The position numbers and the translations under genes were made by a program. From assembly GCA_003265435.1 (NCBI GenBank), contig NOXC01000008.1, positions 62,001 through 126,000 of the forward strand: 64,000 nucleotides of DNA. Direction: 5' to 3'. This DNA is from Cellvibrionaceae bacterium AOL6 (GTDB lineage: Bacteria > Pseudomonadota > Gammaproteobacteria > Pseudomonadales > Cellvibrionaceae). Shown one piece after another: positions 21,290-30,349 of the stretch; the first letter of the stretch is position 1, and each line of letters begins with the position of its first letter. The notes beneath the pieces were generated by a model that searched no databases, was not told the origin of the DNA, and saw nothing but the letters and a program-made list of their open reading frames with translations.

Positions 21290-21831
21290 TCTTCTGCTAA
21301 CTCTTGCGATGATTGGCTAAAGGTGGAGGCGAAATGGCTTTCCCAGACATTTTCGTCAACAACACCTAAGTGCCGGTAAAGAATCTGCCCCTCGGCATCC
21401 ACAAGGAAGGTTTCTGGCGCGCCGGTCACGCCCAGATCGAAACCCAGGCGCCCACGTGCGTCGACAACAGACACCGCATAGGGATCTTTATATTTTTCAA
21501 GCCATTTAACCGCCGCAGCGGGATCGTCTTTGTAATTTATGCCAACGATCTTGACGCCGCGCTGCGACAGTTCATACAAATAAGGGTGCTCTACCAGACA
21601 CGCCGCGCACCAGGTTGCCCACACATTCAGCAAATACGGTTCACCCGCAAGTTCTTCCTGACTGAGTTCAGTCCCCTCTTCCGCGCCCAAAACAGGTAGC
21701 TGGAAAGCAGGTACGGGCTTGCCCACCGTGACGGACGGGAGCACCGTAGGATCGTTGCCCAGACCGAAATACAGGAAGCACGAAAGCACCACAAATAACA
21801 GTGCAGGCACAAAGAAAAAAAGTCGCTTCAT
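21286..21831 (-). CDS. ccmG: Thiol:disulfide interchange protein CcmG/DsbE
   Basis: 181 residues. One N-terminal membrane anchor (LFFFVPALLFVVLSCFLYFG) and a thioredoxin fold with the redox pair C75/C78 in NVWATWCAACLVEHP, followed by GINYKD, the DARGRLGFDLGVTGAPETFLVD cis-Pro region. It reduces CcmH or apocytochrome c in the periplasm. The WCAAC active site differs from the more common WCPSC/WCVSC form. Overlaps ccmF and the next gene by four bases each. Confidence 0.95.
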   Translation of the reverse strand: MKRLFFFVPALLFVVLSCFLYFGLGNDPTVLPSVTVGKPVPAFQLPVLGAEEGTELSQEELAGEPYLLNVWATWCAACLVEHPYLYELSQRGVKIVGINYKDDPAAAVKWLEKYKDPYAVSVVDARGRLGFDLGVTGAPETFLVDAEGQILYRHLGVVDENVWESHFASTFSQSSQELAEE

Positions 21832-23861
21832 AGCGCACCACCTGGCTTTGCTTCTTCCGCTGGTAGAGGCTCAAATTGCGTCGTCTCTTCCACCGGAGGA
21901 CCCGTCTCCACGGGCGTGTCCGCCGCAGCGCGCACACGCCGATACCGTTTATCCATAATCGCAAGAAACCCACCGAAGGCCATCATGATCGCGCCCAACC
22001 AGATCCAGCGTACCAGTGGTTTAAAGTACACTCGCATGGCCCAGTCGGTGTTATTAATTTTATCGCCGAGGGACACATACAGGTCGCGAAACAAGCCCGC
22101 GTCAATGGCCGCTTCAGTCATGATGTTTCCACCTGAAAAATAGCGGCGTTTTTCTGGCTGTAGACTTGCGACCACGCGCCCGTCTTTGCGCACCACGACT
22201 TCCCCGCGGTCGGCCCAGAAATTGGCGCCTCTAAAACGCGACACTTCGACCAGCTCGAACTGATATCCCGATACTTCGACATGACTGCCCGTGGTAACGC
22301 GCAAGTCACGCTGCTCAGCATAGATACTATCGATAGCCGCGCCTAGCAAACACACACCAAAACCCGCATGCGCCATCATCATGCCATAGTAGCTCAAACC
22401 AAAACTGCGCATGCGCGCTCCAGCGTTCTGCGCATTTTGCATACGTCGGAAGAAGTCCAACAAGGTCGACGAAATCACCCAGGAACCCACAAATATGGCA
22501 AAGGCCGCACCAATGGAAAAATCACCCGGCACAATTCCCGGGATAAAACTCGCAAGCCACAGACTGAACAGGAATGCGATGCCCTGCCAACGCTGGATTT
22601 TTGCGAAGCGTGTTTTCTTCCAGTTCAGCATCACGCCCGTGCCCATCAGAAGACCCACGAGGGCCATCAAGGGGGGAAAGAACGCATTGAACCAGGGTTC
22701 ACCGACGGAAAACTTACCCAGATTAAAGGCATCGGCGATCAGCGGGAACAAGGTGCCCAACAGCACTAACGCACAACTCAAAATAAAGATCACAGAGTTC
22801 GCAAGCAGAAACGTCTCCCGCGATAACCAGCTGAAACCCGTTTGACTCTTCAGCACCGGCGCCCTAAACGCATAGAGCGTAAGCGAGCCCCCTACGACCA
22901 CCGCGAGAAAGCACAAAATAAAGAGCCCGCGAGAAGGATCGGAGGCAAAGGCATGCACGCTGGTGAGTACGCCTGACCGCACAAGGAAGGTACCAAGTAG
23001 ACTCAATGAGAACGCAGAAATCGACAGCAACAAAGTCCAGCTATTGAACACACCGCGCTTCTCGCTCATGGCGAGCGAATGTATGAGCGCGGTCCCAGCC
23101 AGCCAGGGCATGAATGAGGCATTTTCAACAGGATCCCAAAACCACCAACCGCCCCAGCCTAACTCGTAGTAGGCCCACCAACTCCCAAGCGCGATGCCAA
23201 TAGTCAGAAACGCCCAGGCTGCGTTTGTCCAGGGCCTTGCCCAGCGAGCCCACGCAGAATCAATACGACCGCTGATCAGCGCCGCAATCGCGAACGCAAA
23301 GACCACAGAGAAACCCACATAGCCCATATAGAGCATGGGCGGATGGATCACAAAACCGGGGTCTTGAAGCAAGGGGTTTAAATCCCCGCCATCCATCGGT
23401 GCCTCGGGTAAAATTCGCTCGAAGGGGTTCGATGTGATCAACATGAAACCGAGGAAGCCCACTGCGACCATGCCCATGACAGACAGCACTCGCGCAACAA
23501 GGTCTAATGGCATTTCGCGGCTAAATAGCGCAACAAGGAAGGTCCATCCGGCCAGAATTAACATCCACAGCAGCAACGAGCCCTCGTGTCCGCCCCATAC
23601 CGCGCAGAGTTTGTAAATCATCGGCAACATGGAATTGCTGTGGTTAGCCACATACTTGACGGAAAAGTCGTCTTGATAAAAGGCCCAGGTCAAGCAGGCG
23701 TAGGCCACCGCAACAAAGACGAACAAACCGGTCGCGAGACTGCGGCCCGTTGCCATCCACACCACCCGTCCATATAGCGTGCCCGCCAGAGGCAGTACCG
23801 CAAGCCCAAGTGCGAGCAGCATGGCAAAATTCAAGGCAAGTTGCCCATACTCAGGAATCAT
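21828..23861 (-). CDS. ccmF: Haem lyase CcmF
   Basis: 677 residues with about fifteen membrane helices. It contains the tryptophan-rich haem-handling motif ELGWGGWWFWDPVENASFMPWL and the conserved His-bearing loops (HNSMLPMIYK, HPPMLYMGYVG). CcmF with CcmH and CcmI attaches haem to apocytochrome c. The long C-terminal periplasmic loop (GSHVEVSGYQFELVEVSRF) is typical. The start overlaps ccmE by 11 bases. Confidence 0.97.
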   Translation of the reverse strand: MIPEYGQLALNFAMLLALGLAVLPLAGTLYGRVVWMATGRSLATGLFVFVAVAYACLTWAFYQDDFSVKYVANHSNSMLPMIYKLCAVWGGHEGSLLLWMLILAGWTFLVALFSREMPLDLVARVLSVMGMVAVGFLGFMLITSNPFERILPEAPMDGGDLNPLLQDPGFVIHPPMLYMGYVGFSVVFAFAIAALISGRIDSAWARWARPWTNAAWAFLTIGIALGSWWAYYELGWGGWWFWDPVENASFMPWLAGTALIHSLAMSEKRGVFNSWTLLLSISAFSLSLLGTFLVRSGVLTSVHAFASDPSRGLFILCFLAVVVGGSLTLYAFRAPVLKSQTGFSWLSRETFLLANSVIFILSCALVLLGTLFPLIADAFNLGKFSVGEPWFNAFFPPLMALVGLLMGTGVMLNWKKTRFAKIQRWQGIAFLFSLWLASFIPGIVPGDFSIGAAFAIFVGSWVISSTLLDFFRRMQNAQNAGARMRSFGLSYYGMMMAHAGFGVCLLGAAIDSIYAEQRDLRVTTGSHVEVSGYQFELVEVSRFRGANFWADRGEVVVRKDGRVVASLQPEKRRYFSGGNIMTEAAIDAGLFRDLYVSLGDKINNTDWAMRVYFKPLVRWIWLGAIMMAFGGFLAIMDKRYRRVRAAADTPVETGPPVEETTQFEPLPAEEAKPGGAL

Positions 23862-24327
23862 AGCTCAGCGCCTCGCAGGTTTTCTGGTGTTGTACCCCGT
23901 CCTCAGTTTGCGTTTGCAAATTATCGGAGACTTCCGTCGGAGTATAGTTTTCGTCATGCTTCGCCAGCACACGCGTTGCCAACAGCCATCCGTATTCATC
24001 GAGCTGACCGTCGACGACCGCAGCTTCCCCCTCACTGAAGAGATCAGGCAAAATACCTTCGTACCTCACCGGGATGCTTGCCATCCCATCGGTAATTTCG
24101 AATTCGATTTTCAAGCTGGTGTTCGACCTTTGCACGGAACCGGGCACAACACAGCCCCCCGCCTTAATATTTCGCCCAATGGGCGCTTCACCGGCGACGA
24201 TTTTAGAGGGCGGGTAGAATAAATTAATGCTCTCTCGCGCGGCATAAAGCAACAATCCAATTGCGACAGAACTGCCTACAACAAGAAAGAGTACGATGAT
24301 CAAACGTTGTTTTCGTTGAGGGTGCAT
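23851..24327 (-). CDS. ccmE: Haem chaperone CcmE
   Basis: 158 residues. One membrane anchor near the N-terminus (LIIVLFLVVGSSVAIGLLLYA), an OB-fold periplasmic domain (GRNIKAGGCVVPGSVQR, VRYEGILPDLFSEGE), and the covalent haem-binding His124 in VLAKHDENYTP. The GGCVVPGSV stretch has Cys where Met or Leu is usual, a minor oddity. It carries haem from CcmC to CcmF. Confidence 0.96.
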   Translation of the reverse strand: MHPQRKQRLIIVLFLVVGSSVAIGLLLYAARESINLFYPPSKIVAGEAPIGRNIKAGGCVVPGSVQRSNTSLKIEFEITDGMASIPVRYEGILPDLFSEGEAAVVDGQLDEYGWLLATRVLAKHDENYTPTEVSDNLQTQTEDGVQHQKTCEALSYDS

Positions 24328-24339
24328 AAGACTACCTGA

Positions 24340-24546
24340 TTAAATCCCTTGTTCGCTCTGAAGCGCTCGCTCTCTGCGCTCAGTCGCGCGAATTTGCGAA
24401 CGTATTTGCCGCCGACGCAGCATGCTGTGGGAGGCCAAAAAAACGAATGCGGCCGCGGTGATACCGTACGCAGCCCAGACATACGGCCCATGGCCATTCA
24501 TGTACCACAGCGTCTCCAGCGAGTGAAATTGTGCAGTCAGATTCAT
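24340..24546 (-). CDS. ccmD: Haem exporter subunit CcmD
   Basis: 68 residues with one membrane helix (VWAAYGITAAAFVFLASHSM) preceded by the family pattern MNGHGPYVW and followed by a basic tail (LRRRQIRSQIRATERR). CcmD helps release haem-loaded CcmE from CcmABC. It overlaps ccmC by four bases. Confidence 0.92.
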   Translation of the reverse strand: MNLTAQFHSLETLWYMNGHGPYVWAAYGITAAAFVFLASHSMLRRRQIRSQIRATERRERALQSEQGI

Positions 24547-25301
24547 GCGGCCTCCTGCAACTTAGGCTTCAGAAGAATGGCTTTCACCCATTGACTGCGA
24601 CGTTCCCGATCAAGAATTTCCACTCGGGTTTGCGTTAACAGCAACCAGGCATAAAAGAGGTAAAACGCGAGGATCATCGTTAACAGTGGGTAGGCCATAC
24701 TGGCATCAATGGATGATTTCCCAACAATTTTTAAGGTAGCCGGCTGGTGCAAGGAGTACCACCAATCCACAGATTTATAGATGATCGGGATATTGACCGT
24801 GCCGACTAAGGACAAAACTGCGCCTGTTTTGTCTGCCGCATCTCGGCTACTGAAGCTTTGTTGCAACGCGATCACGCCCAGATACAGGAAGAACAACACC
24901 AGCATGGAGGTGATTCGCGCATCCCATTCCCACCACGTGCCCCAAGTGGGTTTACCCCAAATCGCGCCAGTCACTAACGACACAAAGGTGAACACTGCAC
25001 CAATCGGCGCTGCCGCCTTCATCGTCATATACGCCAGTTTCATCCGCCAGATCAAACCGATCGCGCCACTGATCGCCATGATGTAGTAGCCTGCAAGCGC
25101 AATAAAAGAAGCTGGTACATGAATAAAGATGATGCGGTAGCTGTTGCCCTGCTTAGCATCAGCTGGGGCAAAGCCCAAGCCCCAAACCGCCCCCACAGTC
25201 AACAGAATGAGCGCTGAAAAACCTAACCAGGGTAACCAGGGCGTTGTCTTCTCATAAAACCACTTGGGTGACCCCAAGCGGTGAAACCATTGCCAGTTCA
25301 A
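24543..25301 (-). CDS. ccmC: Haem transporter CcmC
   Basis: 252 residues with six membrane helices and the tryptophan motif WGTWWEWDARITSMLVLF that presents haem to CcmE. The first codon is TTG; the N-terminus it gives (NWQWFHRLGSPKWFY) matches the conserved start of the family, so TTG is the likely true start. Sits between ccmB (26-base gap) and ccmD. Confidence 0.96.
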   Translation of the reverse strand: MNWQWFHRLGSPKWFYEKTTPWLPWLGFSALILLTVGAVWGLGFAPADAKQGNSYRIIFIHVPASFIALAGYYIMAISGAIGLIWRMKLAYMTMKAAAPIGAVFTFVSLVTGAIWGKPTWGTWWEWDARITSMLVLFFLYLGVIALQQSFSSRDAADKTGAVLSLVGTVNIPIIYKSVDWWYSLHQPATLKIVGKSSIDASMAYPLLTMILAFYLFYAWLLLTQTRVEILDRERRSQWVKAILLKPKLQEAA

Positions 25302-25326
25302 AGTCGTTTGCTCGTCTCGTTTAGAA

Positions 25327-26019
25327 TTATTCCGCCAGGTTGATTTTTAGCGCACCCAATGCTGCAAAAGGTGCCAGCATAAGTGCTGCCAACCAGAAAG
25401 CAACCACCACCGCCAGTGTTGCGCCATAGCTGTCTCCTATCGCTGCTGCACTGACCGCACCACTGCCGAAGATCAGCACAGGCACGTACAGCGGAATGAT
25501 GATCAATGATAGCAATAGCCCGCCTCGGCGCAACGACACAGTTAACGCCGCGCCCACTGCGCCGATAAAACAGAGCGCACCTGATCCGAAAAACAACGAC
25601 AACATCAAACAGCCGTAGGCTTCGGCAGGCAGCGCTAACATGATACCCAGTACAGGGCTGAGCAACGTTAGCGGTAGTCCTGTAAAAAGCCAGTGCACCA
25701 AGACCTTGGCCAGCACCAGCATATAGCCGCTTTGGCCACTTAACAGCGCCTGTTCGAGCGAGCCATCCTCAAAATCCGCCTGAAAAACGCGATCCAGGGA
25801 AAGCAGCACTGACAGAAGCGCAATAATCCAGACCATTCCGGGCGCGAGTTGCTTCAGAAACCCCGCTTCCGGCGAGATACCCAGAGGCACGAACACAATG
25901 ATACTGGTGAAGAAAAGTAAGGGGTTGTAGAGCTCACTGCGATTGCGCAGCTGTAAGGCACACTCATGACGGAACATCGCTCTGAGCGCAGAGCCAGGTG
26001 CGGGTAAATTGCCGCTCAT
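25327..26019 (-). CDS. ccmB: Haem exporter ABC permease CcmB
   Basis: 230 residues with six membrane helices (for example LLFFTSIIVFVPLGISPEA, LLLSLIIIPLYVPVLIFG). CcmB is the membrane subunit of the CcmAB ATPase that frees holo-CcmE from CcmC. Overlaps ccmA by four bases (ATGA). Confidence 0.95.
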   Translation of the reverse strand: MSGNLPAPGSALRAMFRHECALQLRNRSELYNPLLFFTSIIVFVPLGISPEAGFLKQLAPGMVWIIALLSVLLSLDRVFQADFEDGSLEQALLSGQSGYMLVLAKVLVHWLFTGLPLTLLSPVLGIMLALPAEAYGCLMLSLFFGSGALCFIGAVGAALTVSLRRGGLLLSLIIIPLYVPVLIFGSGAVSAAAIGDSYGATLAVVVAFWLAALMLAPFAALGALKINLAE

Positions 26020-26672
26020 CCGCGTGCTCCCGAAGCTTTGAAACGCTCCAGATCAAGCACTTCGAGACCCGCTACCCGCCAGCTCTGATGCGTGGTCAAC
26101 AGGACAAGCCCACCCTGCTCGGCATGGGCTTGTATGCGCTCTTCAAGCAAGGCCACCCCATGCACATCCACCGCGGTGAAAGGCTCATCGAGCAGCCACA
26201 ATGGCGCCTCGCTCAGGAACAGTCGAGCGAGTGCAACGCGGCGTTGCTGCCCTGCGGAAAGCTGGTAACACGGTACATCTTCATAATGACGCAGGCCCAC
26301 TTTCGCCAAGGCTTGCACGTAGCCGGGTTCATCGGGGCGCGCAGAGGATTGCACGCCTTTTAAGCCATTCAAGGCAAAATACCAGCGCAGGTTCTCCAGT
26401 GGCGTCATACTGCGTTTAACGCCCGGCTGGTGCCCTAAGTAAAGAAGCTGTGACAGGAAGTCGTAGTGCCCACTGGGCACCTCATTGAAAGAGACGCGCC
26501 CTGCCGAAGGACGAAGTAGACCGGCAATAATGCGCAATAGCGTGGTCTTACCCGCGCCATTCGCGCCCTGGAGCTGGACGATGCTACCCGCGGGCCAACT
26601 GGCCTCAACATCAGTAAACAGCGGAACCTCGTCGCGCGAGAAGCTCACTTTATCGAGGAGGAGTTGCTGCAT
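26016..26672 (-). CDS. ccmA: Haem exporter ATP-binding protein CcmA
   Basis: 218 residues. Walker A GANGAGKTTLLRI, signature LSAGQQRRVALARL, Walker B LWLLDEPFTAVD and the H-loop LLTTHQ are all present. First gene of the ccm operon; it diverges from the FliK-like gene across a 193-base gap that contains the promoters of both. Confidence 0.96.
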   Translation of the reverse strand: MQQLLLDKVSFSRDEVPLFTDVEASWPAGSIVQLQGANGAGKTTLLRIIAGLLRPSAGRVSFNEVPSGHYDFLSQLLYLGHQPGVKRSMTPLENLRWYFALNGLKGVQSSARPDEPGYVQALAKVGLRHYEDVPCYQLSAGQQRRVALARLFLSEAPLWLLDEPFTAVDVHGVALLEERIQAHAEQGGLVLLTTHQSWRVAGLEVLDLERFKASGARG

Positions 26673-26865
26673 TCGGAACGGAAACCTGTTAATTCACGTT
26701 GATTTGTTACACTTCTTACTGAGTCAGGCCAGACGAAAGCGGGATCGGCTCATCCGCACAGCGGCTTGGCTGCTGCCAGATCCTCAGCTTTTGGCACAAA
26801 CGGCCGACAGTGTAACCCTATAAGCCAGCGTTATTAAAATCTCTTTTTTAGCGGATTTCTCGATT

Positions 26866-28302
26866 ATGGAGCGAATTCACGCCCTGTCGGCGATTCTGAG
26901 CAAGGTGCCTGAGCAATCTCTGGCCAATTTGCTGCAAGGGCACCCAGGCCGAGCGCGGGCGACGGTGCTCGACACACTTGAGCTGACGCCCAACAATCTC
27001 GTCACCCTGCTGCGGCGCTTGCCTGAAAACGCACCTTTGCGTCCCGTGCTGAGCCATCTATTGCAGGCCGCGGCCAACCCGCTTATCGACAAAAACACGC
27101 CCCCAACGCCCGCCGTACTGGTAAAACTTGCCGCGAATGCCGGCCAAAACATGCTGTCTTGGGCACTCAGCCCGCTACCCGTTAAAGCGGGCGAGCAACT
27201 GATACTTGCCCGGGCGAGCAGCGGCCAGGCGCTGCGCATTTTGAGCAGCATCTCCGCCGAGCAAGCACCAAAGCCGGGCACCGCCCCACCAGCTGGCTCT
27301 ATAAGCGACAAACCGGCTGAACGTCCACCACTCAACTCGAGTCAAATACAGCAGCTGGCCGCTACGCTACGACAGAGTATTCCCGTGCAAACGCCGGAGC
27401 ACCCACTGCTCACGAAGGCCCTTCCCGAATCCAATAAACCCCTGCCCCCTGAAGTCATTACGCGCGTGCAGCAACATCTCCCTGAACTCATACCCAAGCT
27501 TCAGCAGGCGCTGCAAATGAAACAGCAATGGGTACACTCCTTGCCGCAAAGCACTCAGCAAGTATTGCCCGCGCTACCCAACATGATCGAAAGAAGTGGC
27601 AGCTTGCTTGAAGCCCGCCCAACACACTTCCTGAAAGGAGAAGCGGGCCCTGACGCCAAACTCCTTGTACTTGCGGTGCACCACATCGTTCAGATCTTGC
27701 AGCAGCCACAAGCTCAACATGCCTTACCCAGCCAAGATTTGCGAGCGATATTAGCCCTCTTCATTCCTGTCCACAGTGCGAAAGTCGCCAGCTCGAACCC
27801 GCCTGATGAAGCCCTTGATGCGCTGTTCAGACGCGCTGAGCAACTCATACAGGGGAGTCTTGCTCGGTTTTCCACACTCCAGTTGAGTAGCCTGCTGCCA
27901 CAAACGCAAGCGGACCCGCCGATTAACGTCCTGCAGTGTGACGTTTTTGTGCGTTTCGGTGACCATGTTAGCCCTGTGCAATTACGCATCGAAGAGCGTA
28001 AGGCCAAAAAGGACAACAAAGAAAATACACGCAAACGCAGTTGGAAGTTCAGTTTGAACTGGCGGTTCGCGAACGAAACCGAATACAGCGCGACATTGCA
28101 TTGCGATGAGCAGGAACACATGCAAATTCAGCTATGGGCGTCGAACGCGGAGGTACGTGCTCAAATGCGAGACCAGCTTCCCGAGCTTCACAAAGAATTA
28201 CACGACGCCGGCGTCACGCTGACGAGCGTCCGCTGTGAAGAGCAGGCTCCACACGCGGAAACCTTGCCGGAAAACCAACACCTTATCGATACGCGGGCCT
28301 GA
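26866..28302 (+). CDS. FliK-like hook-length control domain protein (orphan)
   Basis: 478 residues. The N-terminal 360 residues are rich in Gln, Pro, Ala and Leu and probably extended. The C-terminal part (about 370-460, WKFSLNWRFANETEYSATLHCDEQEHMQIQLWASNAEVRAQMRDQLPELHKEL in pattern) resembles the FliK C-terminal domain. That domain meets FlhB to switch flagellar export specificity. There are no other flagellar genes here, and the next gene resembles the C-terminal FlhB domain that FliK binds. A gene pair like this beside ccmA is known in Pseudomonas relatives; its role is not settled. The domain call is moderately firm. Confidence 0.75.
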   Translation: MERIHALSAILSKVPEQSLANLLQGHPGRARATVLDTLELTPNNLVTLLRRLPENAPLRPVLSHLLQAAANPLIDKNTPPTPAVLVKLAANAGQNMLSWALSPLPVKAGEQLILARASSGQALRILSSISAEQAPKPGTAPPAGSISDKPAERPPLNSSQIQQLAATLRQSIPVQTPEHPLLTKALPESNKPLPPEVITRVQQHLPELIPKLQQALQMKQQWVHSLPQSTQQVLPALPNMIERSGSLLEARPTHFLKGEAGPDAKLLVLAVHHIVQILQQPQAQHALPSQDLRAILALFIPVHSAKVASSNPPDEALDALFRRAEQLIQGSLARFSTLQLSSLLPQTQADPPINVLQCDVFVRFGDHVSPVQLRIEERKAKKDNKENTRKRSWKFSLNWRFANETEYSATLHCDEQEHMQIQLWASNAEVRAQMRDQLPELHKELHDAGVTLTSVRCEEQAPHAETLPENQHLIDTRA

Positions 28303-28304
28303 AT

Positions 28305-28598
28305 ATGCCAATGAACGCAGAAGACATTCCAATTGAAGCACTACGTCAAGCCGTGGCGCTGCAATACGATGGACGCGGAGCACCCAATGTGGTGGCTAAA
28401 GGCGAAGGGAGTGAAGCTGAAGCGCTCATTGCGCTTGCACAAGAGCACGGTATTCCACTTTGTGACAATGCTGCGCTGGTGGACTTGCTAAGCCGCTTGG
28501 AGCTCGGGGAGAACATCCCGCCCGCACTGTATACCTCCGTTGCCCATATCCTGGCGTTTGCTTACCGTATCAGCGAGGGCGCGCACACGAAGATTTAG
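28305..28598 (+). CDS. FlhB C-terminal domain homologue (stand-alone)
   Basis: 97 residues that match only the cytoplasmic C-terminal part of FlhB/YscU export switch proteins: AVALQYDGRGAPNVVAKGEGSEA, AQEHGIPLCDNAALVDLL and IPPALYTSVAHILAFAYRI. The membrane half is absent, and the autocleavage NPTH motif normally just before this region is replaced by IEALRQ. It starts two bases after the FliK-like gene and is surely co-expressed with it. It may be a docking partner of the FliK-like protein or of the export gate. Its end overlaps the fimV stop on the other strand by four bases. Confidence 0.85.
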   Translation: MPMNAEDIPIEALRQAVALQYDGRGAPNVVAKGEGSEAEALIALAQEHGIPLCDNAALVDLLSRLELGENIPPALYTSVAHILAFAYRISEGAHTKI

Positions 28599-30349
28599 TT
28601 GTGGCGACGCTCCATCTCATCAATCTGCTCCAGCGCATCCTCGAGGCGTGGGTCGGATTCGATGCCCTGCTGCGCCCTCAGGATCGCCCTCGCTTCAGAG
28701 TACTTTCCGGCAGAGCAATAAATTTTTGCCATCGACAGCAGCTCGTTGATCTCTTCGTCTAAACCTACGAGGACATCAATTTCCACATCCTGGAGCCGTG
28801 CAGGCGCCTGAGCGGAGCCCGGCGTCTTATTATATTCATCTGTTTTTAAGCGAATGCGTTCATGCACTTCCGAATCGGCGGCGTCTTTTTCCGGGTTTTT
28901 GTTGAGCAATTGTTTATGCCGCTTCTTCTCGAGTACTTCGCTCAACGTGGTCACGTTCGCGCTGGGTGCAGCAACATCCAGGGGCTCATCGGAAACCTGA
29001 GGTGCGTGTCGCTCGCTCACATGCGCCGGTGCCGGAACATAGGCATTCCCCACTTGTAATTGCTTGCGGCGCTGAACAAAAAGGTAGATTGCGATGGCGC
29101 TGGCACCGATGAACAACATCGACAGCACCACGAGTGAGATTAACAAACCAAAATTGACCGGGCTTGCCATCGGCGTCGAAACCGGGGCTGCCACTGGAGC
29201 GGAGGCTTCACTGCGGACAGGGTTCTGGCGGGCGGTACGGGCTTGCGCTGCCTGTAAATCTTCTATCTGTTTACGTTGCACCGCAATCAGCTCCGCCAAG
29301 GTGTTCAAATATTCCGAACTCTCGATACGCTGAATCCGCTCCCGTAGCTCTCGGTTTTCCTCGACGAGCAGGTCCACCATCTCCTGCGTGCTATCAATGC
29401 GTTCACGCATCGCAACATCACCGTTAGAAGCGGATGACAAGGGGTTGCTCAATCGCAGCGCGCCACTGGGCTCTTTTGTAGTCGTCGCCACTGGCGTGCG
29501 CTGCGTAGCTGATACATCCGAGCGCGCATTCGACTGCAAAGACGTACGCCCACTCCCCCCACCATTCGGTGTAAAACGGTCGGGGATGACCAATAGCGCC
29601 CCCGCCATCAGCCCTTCTGCTTTCTGGTCAATAAAGGCTCGGGGATTACTCTGTAGCAACTGCTGCATGGCCTGATCTGAGCTCACATTGTCAGGCAAAT
29701 CAAGGCGCGACACGATCTTAGATAGCGTATCGCCAGACTGAACACGATAACGCCCGGCGGACAGCGCGGGCAGGCCGGCGTTCGAAGGTGATTGAGTCGG
29801 TACCGCGGTGTCATTTTGCTGCCTGACTTGCGCTTCAGCTCGTGGACGCAAAGGCGCGGCATCCAATAGCAAGGCATATTCGCGGACCAAGGTGCCTTCG
29901 GGCCACTCAAGGCGCAGCATCAAGTCAACATAGGGCTCATTAATGGGTTGCATCGAAGACACGCGAAAAAAGCGTTCACCTGATGCGGAGGTGTCCAGTT
30001 CAAACTGAAAGCGATAGGCATTCGAGAGGAGCTCTACACCCAGCTCCTCGGCTTCCTCGCCGTGAATGCGGCGCAGACGCAGTTGCTGATCGTCCAGCTC
30101 GCTGGCGCCGACGAGCTTTACGGTGGCTTGCAGGGGTTGACCCAAATAGCTCTGATGTTCGAGATCACCCAAACCCAACGCGTTCGCGTCAAAGCCCATT
30201 AGCATGAGGCACGCCGTTGCTGTACCCGTTAACTTACGCTTGAATAACAATCCTATGTGCGCGTGATAAACGCTACGGGCTCGACCCACGCGGAAGATAT
30301 TGCTCGAAGTTAGCCCGGTACCTATAGGCCTGGTTAAAAACCAGCGCAT
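28595..30349 (-). CDS. fimV: FimV/HubP-type polar landmark protein (short form)
   Basis: 584 residues by the longest frame. The FimV N-terminal domain is clear (ALGLGDLEHQSYLGQPLQA, LMLRLEWPEGTLVREYALLLD), then a LysM peptidoglycan-binding motif (YRVQSGDTLSKIVSRLDLP), a coiled coil (about 310-375), one membrane helix (LLISLVVLSMLFIGASAIAIYLF) and a short C-terminal TPR-like domain (LVGLDEEINELLSMAKIYCSAGKYSEARAIL). FimV places polar type IV pili and other polar machinery. It is much shorter than the 900+ residues usual in Pseudomonas, lacking most of the acidic cytoplasmic region. The signal peptide begins about residue 34, so a TTG start near 30250 may be the true one. Confidence 0.9.
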   Translation of the reverse strand: MRWFLTRPIGTGLTSSNIFRVGRARSVYHAHIGLLFKRKLTGTATACLMLMGFDANALGLGDLEHQSYLGQPLQATVKLVGASELDDQQLRLRRIHGEEAEELGVELLSNAYRFQFELDTSASGERFFRVSSMQPINEPYVDLMLRLEWPEGTLVREYALLLDAAPLRPRAEAQVRQQNDTAVPTQSPSNAGLPALSAGRYRVQSGDTLSKIVSRLDLPDNVSSDQAMQQLLQSNPRAFIDQKAEGLMAGALLVIPDRFTPNGGGSGRTSLQSNARSDVSATQRTPVATTTKEPSGALRLSNPLSSASNGDVAMRERIDSTQEMVDLLVEENRELRERIQRIESSEYLNTLAELIAVQRKQIEDLQAAQARTARQNPVRSEASAPVAAPVSTPMASPVNFGLLISLVVLSMLFIGASAIAIYLFVQRRKQLQVGNAYVPAPAHVSERHAPQVSDEPLDVAAPSANVTTLSEVLEKKRHKQLLNKNPEKDAADSEVHERIRLKTDEYNKTPGSAQAPARLQDVEIDVLVGLDEEINELLSMAKIYCSAGKYSEARAILRAQQGIESDPRLEDALEQIDEMERRHN

